DNA from: an uncultured Bacteroidota bacterium
Lineage (GTDB): Bacteria > Bacteroidota > Bacteroidia > Flavobacteriales > Flavobacteriaceae
Reading direction: 5' to 3'
DNA: 8,113 nucleotides
Assembly (NCBI GenBank): GCA_903837025.1
Contig: CAILTC010000440.1
Span: forward strand, 1 to 8,113
Shown piece after piece: positions 5,606 to 8,113 of the stretch (its first letter is position 1; each line of letters begins with the position of its first letter). The translations under genes were made by a program, and so were the position numbers. The notes beneath the pieces were generated by a model that saw nothing but the letters and a program-made list of their open reading frames with translations, was not told the origin of the DNA and searched no databases.

Positions 5606-6742
5606 ATGTCAAGATTTGACGCTATTCGCCCGTTTTATGACACCGAAGTAAATGATGCCATTCTTTCTTCAATTAATCATCCGATGATGAAAGCTTTGAT
5701 GAATTTCTCTTTTCCAGAAATGGATGATGAAGTATGGAAGGAGCAATTAAGAAAAACACATTCTATACGTGATTTTCAATGCAATTTTATCTATAAATCG
5801 GTTCAAAAAGTACTTGAAAAAACTTCTGATGGATTGACAACTTCGGGTTTTGAAAAGTTAGAAAAACATACTTCCTATTTGTTTATCTCCAATCATCGTG
5901 ATATCCTATTGGATACAACATTACTAAATGCTGGTTTATTTGAAAACGGATTAATCATGACTGCATCGGCAATTGGTGATAATTTAGTAAAAAAATCTTT
6001 TATAAAAGTATTAGCCAAACTAAACCGAAATTTTTTAGTTCAAAGAGGATTGACACCACGTGAAATGTTGCAAAGTTCCAAATTATTATCGGAATATATT
6101 GGGCAATTATTGTTGCATGAAAACCGTTCCGTTTGGATTGCGCAACGTGAAGGAAGAACTAAAGATGGGAATGACGCAACAAATCCAGGTGTGCTAAAAA
6201 TGCTTGGGATGGGGTCAGATGAGCAAAATTTGATGGATTATTTCAAGAAAATAAAGATTGTTCCAGTTTCTATTTCTTATGAATATGACCCAACAGATGC
6301 TTTGAAAATGCCACAACTTTTGGCAGAAGCCAATCAAGAAACCTATATCAAAGAAAAAAATGAGGATTTCGTCAATTTGATGAGTGGCGTAATGGGTCAA
6401 AAAAAACGAATTCATATTCATATTGGTGATTTTCTTGATGAAAAATTAGATGCTATTAAAACCGAATATGATAATTCAAATAAGCAAATACAAGCTTTGG
6501 CACAAGTAATAGACGATTCTGTTTTGAGCAATTATAAGCTTTGGCCAACGAATTATATCGCATTCGATATTTTGAATAATACCAGTTCTCATTCCCATTT
6601 GTACACAGAAAATGAAAAATCACTTTTCGAACGCAGATTAGAAATGAGAATAGATCAAAATAATCCAGTGGCTTTACTAGGGTTTTTGGCCATGTACGCC
6701 AATCCTGTTGTCAATAAATTAAAATACGAAAATGCATTTTAA
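5606..6742 (+). CDS. PlsC-like acyltransferase (putative 1-acylglycerol-3-phosphate acyltransferase)
   Basis: This is a 378-residue protein from ATG 5606. The longer frame opening with TTG at 5572-side position 5570 would add twelve residues from an AT-rich leader and is not preferred. It matches a Bacteroidota acyltransferase type: ISNHRDILLD (94-103) is the active-site motif with H97, followed by LNRNFLVQRG (139-148), then SVWIAQREGRTKDGND (175-190) carrying the phosphate/acyl-acceptor EGR motif, and VPVSISYEYDP (219-229). These proteins are usually annotated as lysophosphatidate acyltransferases in membrane phospholipid synthesis, but substrate is rarely tested. No long hydrophobic segment is evident, suggesting peripheral membrane attachment. 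The histidine and aspartate are separated by five residues (H97-D103), not the four of classical HX4D. The asparaginase gene begins 11 nt before its stop, implying coupling. Confidence 0.85.
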   Translation: MSRFDAIRPFYDTEVNDAILSSINHPMMKALMNFSFPEMDDEVWKEQLRKTHSIRDFQCNFIYKSVQKVLEKTSDGLTTSGFEKLEKHTSYLFISNHRDILLDTTLLNAGLFENGLIMTASAIGDNLVKKSFIKVLAKLNRNFLVQRGLTPREMLQSSKLLSEYIGQLLLHENRSVWIAQREGRTKDGNDATNPGVLKMLGMGSDEQNLMDYFKKIKIVPVSISYEYDPTDALKMPQLLAEANQETYIKEKNEDFVNLMSGVMGQKKRIHIHIGDFLDEKLDAIKTEYDNSNKQIQALAQVIDDSVLSNYKLWPTNYIAFDILNNTSSHSHLYTENEKSLFERRLEMRIDQNNPVALLGFLAMYANPVVNKLKYENAF

Positions 6743-7760
6743 ACCCAAAATACTTCTGATTTATACCGGCGGAACCATTGGTATGATTAAGGATTTTGAA
6801 ACAGCTGCGCTTAAAGCTTTTAATTTTAGTGAATTATTACAAAGAATACCAGAATTACAACAATTAGATTGTTCTATTGAAACTATTTCTTTCGAAATAC
6901 CTATTGATTCTTCCAATATGGATCCTGAAAAATGGATATTTATTGCAACAATAATCGAAGAGAATTATGCTTTTTTCGATGGATTTGTTGTTCTTCATGG
7001 TTCAGATACTATGTCGTATTCAGCATCAGCGCTTAGTTTTATGCTCGAAAATTTATCGAAACCCGTTATTTTTACAGGATCTCAGTTGCCTATTGGTGAT
7101 CTAAGAACCGATGCCAAAGAAAATTTAATAACAGCGATACAAATAGCTTCTTTGCAGCATAAAGGAAAACCAGTACTAAGCGAAGTATGCCTTTATTTTG
7201 AATATAAATTATACAGAGGCAACAGATCTACAAAGATAAATGCGGAACATTTTAATGCGTTTTCCTCGCCTAATTATCCGATATTGGCCGAATCAGGGGT
7301 GCATTTAAAAACGTATCCCGAATTGTTTTTGCCAAAAACAAGAATCAAAAAACTAAGAATTCATAAGGACATAGATAATCATGTGGCAATAATAAAGCTG
7401 TTTCCTGGAATTAGCGAAACCGTTTTGGCTGCTATATTAGATATCCCACAACTTAAAGGAATTGTTATAGAAACTTTTGGTGCCGGAAATGCACCAACGG
7501 AAGATTGGTTTTTGGAATTGATAAAAACAGCTATAGAAAATGGTTTGCAAATTGTAAATGTTACCCAATGTTCGGGTGGAAGCGTAAGAATGGGCCAATA
7601 TGAAACGAGTACTGCACTGAAAGAAATTGGTGTTATTTCTGGAAAAGACATCACCACCGAAGCCGCAATTACTAAATTAATGTACTTATTGGGTCAAAAA
7701 GTGCCCAATGCTATATTCAAAACGATTTTTGAAACTTCATTACGTGGTGAAATGTCATAA
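6732..7760 (+). CDS. ansA: Type I (cytoplasmic) L-asparaginase
   Basis: This is a 342-residue protein hydrolysing L-asparagine to aspartate and ammonia. No signal peptide is present, so it acts in the cytoplasm, as type I enzymes do. YTGGTIGM (11-18) supplies the nucleophile threonine T15; DSSNM (59-63) holds a substrate-binding serine; LHGSDTM (88-94) supplies the second catalytic threonine T93 with D92; and YRGNRSTKIN (161-170) supplies the catalytic lysine K168. FTGSQLP, NAFSSPNYP, GAGNAP and the C-terminal LRGEMS also match E. coli AnsA closely, as I recall it, and set it apart from periplasmic type II enzymes. The ATG overlaps the end of the acyltransferase gene by 11 nt in another frame, so the two are co-transcribed. 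No terminator is obvious in the 59 nt before the tRNA gene. Confidence 0.95.
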   Translation: MHFKPKILLIYTGGTIGMIKDFETAALKAFNFSELLQRIPELQQLDCSIETISFEIPIDSSNMDPEKWIFIATIIEENYAFFDGFVVLHGSDTMSYSASALSFMLENLSKPVIFTGSQLPIGDLRTDAKENLITAIQIASLQHKGKPVLSEVCLYFEYKLYRGNRSTKINAEHFNAFSSPNYPILAESGVHLKTYPELFLPKTRIKKLRIHKDIDNHVAIIKLFPGISETVLAAILDIPQLKGIVIETFGAGNAPTEDWFLELIKTAIENGLQIVNVTQCSGGSVRMGQYETSTALKEIGVISGKDITTEAAITKLMYLLGQKVPNAIFKTIFETSLRGEMS

Positions 7761-7819
7761 AATCGAAGTTAAATTTTATTAAGTCGAATATTTTCGTGTT
7801 ATTTGCAATCTCAAAATAA

Positions 7820-7904
7820 AGAGAGGTGGCCGAGTGGCTGAAGGCGCACGCTTGGAAAGCGTGTATATGGCAACATATCGAGGGTTCGAATCCCTTTCTC
7901 TCTG
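7820..7904 (+). tRNA. tRNA-Ser (anticodon GGA)
   Basis: This 85-nt gene folds as a class II tRNA. The acceptor stem is 7820-7826 with 7897-7903 (one G-U pair) and the discriminator is G7904. The D-arm GCC/GGC encloses GAGTGGCTGAA. The anticodon stem CACGC/GCGTG holds loop TTGGAAA with anticodon GGA at 7854-7856. The long variable arm has stem ATATG/CATAT around GCAA, and the T-arm has loop TTCGAAT. The long variable arm, anticodon and G discriminator all indicate serine, reading UCC and UCU. The 3' CCA is not encoded and must be added after transcription. Confidence 0.97.
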
Positions 7905-7905
7905 C

Positions 7906-7951
7906 TTTTTAAAACCGTAATTACCTATAAAATAGGCTATTACGGTTTTTT
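7906..7951. terminator. Strong hairpin terminator after tRNA-Ser, probably bidirectional
   Basis: AAAACCGTAAT (7911-7921) pairs with ATTACGGTTTT (7939-7949). Inside this, after a 2-nt mismatch, CCTAT pairs with ATAGG around a short AAA loop. T-runs flank both sides (TTTTT at 7906-7910 on the left and TTTTTT at 7946-7951 on the right). The hairpin begins just after the tRNA discriminator and suits termination of the tRNA transcript rightwards. Its near-symmetry would also allow it to stop a leftward transcript arriving from the right edge. Confidence 0.85.
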
Positions 7952-7963
7952 AATTTATATTAT

Positions 7964-7982
7964 TGTACGATTAATGTACGAT
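7964..7982. repeat. Tandem TGTACGAT repeat downstream of tRNA-Ser
   Basis: TGTACGAT occurs at 7964-7971 and again at 7975-7982, in direct orientation and 11 bp apart start to start, i.e. about one helical turn. Such spacing suits side-by-side protein binding. Its position just past a tRNA gene and terminator resembles arm-type sites of integrases, but no integrase is in the window. The surrounding DNA up to about 8007 holds no other feature I can support. Confidence 0.5.
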
Positions 7983-8007
7983 AGGCTTTAAATTGGTTAA
8001 AAAACTC

Positions 8008-8113
8008 TTATTTTCTGAATAAATTTAGATAATTTTTTTGATATACCAAGAAAACTTCATTTGGTAATTGGTATTTAGTTCCTTTAGGAATTAATTTTGG
8101 TTTAAATACTATA
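8008..8113 (-). CDS. Possible C-terminal end of an unidentified protein (window-edge partial)
   Basis: Reading leftwards, one frame is open from the window edge (8112) to a TAA stop at 8010-8008, giving 34 codons. It contains a believable protein segment (KLIPKGTKYQLPNEVFL, then VYQKNYLNLFRK) with mixed charged, aromatic and proline residues. The other two leftward frames meet stops almost at once. The frame would converge on the bidirectional terminator at 7906-7951. No family is recognised, and 34 codons is short enough that chance cannot be excluded, so this stays tentative. Confidence 0.35.
   Translation of the reverse strand, partial: IVFKPKLIPKGTKYQLPNEVFLVYQKNYLNLFRK

Noticed and set aside
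7761..7819. Search for a tRNA promoter or asparaginase terminator in the gap before tRNA-Ser
   Set aside because: Only partial matches (TATTTTCG and TTATTTG without a matching TTTG upstream) and no stable hairpin; not reliable enough to annotate.
1..8113. CRISPR arrays, insertion sequences, rRNA genes
   Set aside because: No regularly spaced repeat array, no terminal inverted repeats or transposase, and no rRNA-like sequence were seen.

Overview
The window looks like chromosomal DNA from a member of the Bacteroidota, most likely the family Flavobacteriaceae (Flavobacterium or a close relative). The signs are AT-rich composition, starts with little or no Shine-Dalgarno sequence, a promoter of the TTTG-N18-TAnnTTTG type, signal peptides ending in F-S-Q or F-G-Q, an FASC lipobox, and proteins that resemble Flavobacterium families (a PKD-plus-barrel surface protein and an HRDILLD-type acyltransferase). 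The species cannot be determined from the window.

Left half (1-4641): a divergent envelope/regulatory locus. Leftwards lie a lipoprotein gene (2156-3136), a PKD-domain surface protein with a C-terminal outer-membrane-barrel-like region (120-2072), and the first codons of another secreted protein (1-116) that starts 3 nt after the PKD gene stops. A hairpin separates the lipoprotein gene from the PKD gene. Rightwards lie an ECF-like sigma factor (3332-3916) and, 2 nt later, a single-pass membrane protein with an anti-sigma-like cytoplasmic part and a periplasmic TPR part (3919-4641). The 195-bp divergent intergenic region carries two copies of a 30-bp direct repeat (28/30 identical, 89 bp apart), each with an internal dyad ATATCAA-N7-TTGATA. 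The reading proposed here is that the sigma/TPR-anti-sigma pair controls the divergent surface-protein genes through these repeats. This is inference from layout, and it is the best candidate in the window for an undescribed system.

Right half (4773-7760): three co-directional housekeeping-type genes: a TatD-family metal-dependent hydrolase with a clear upstream promoter, a Bacteroidota-type PlsC-like acyltransferase, and a type I (cytoplasmic) L-asparaginase whose start overlaps the acyltransferase end by 11 nt. They look like ordinary core genome.

Right edge (7820-8113): a tRNA-Ser(GGA) gene followed by a strong, probably bidirectional terminator hairpin, then a tandem TGTACGAT repeat and the possible C-terminal end of a leftward gene cut by the window edge. 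A tRNA 3' end followed by short repeats is a typical integration-site setting, but no integrase is visible here.
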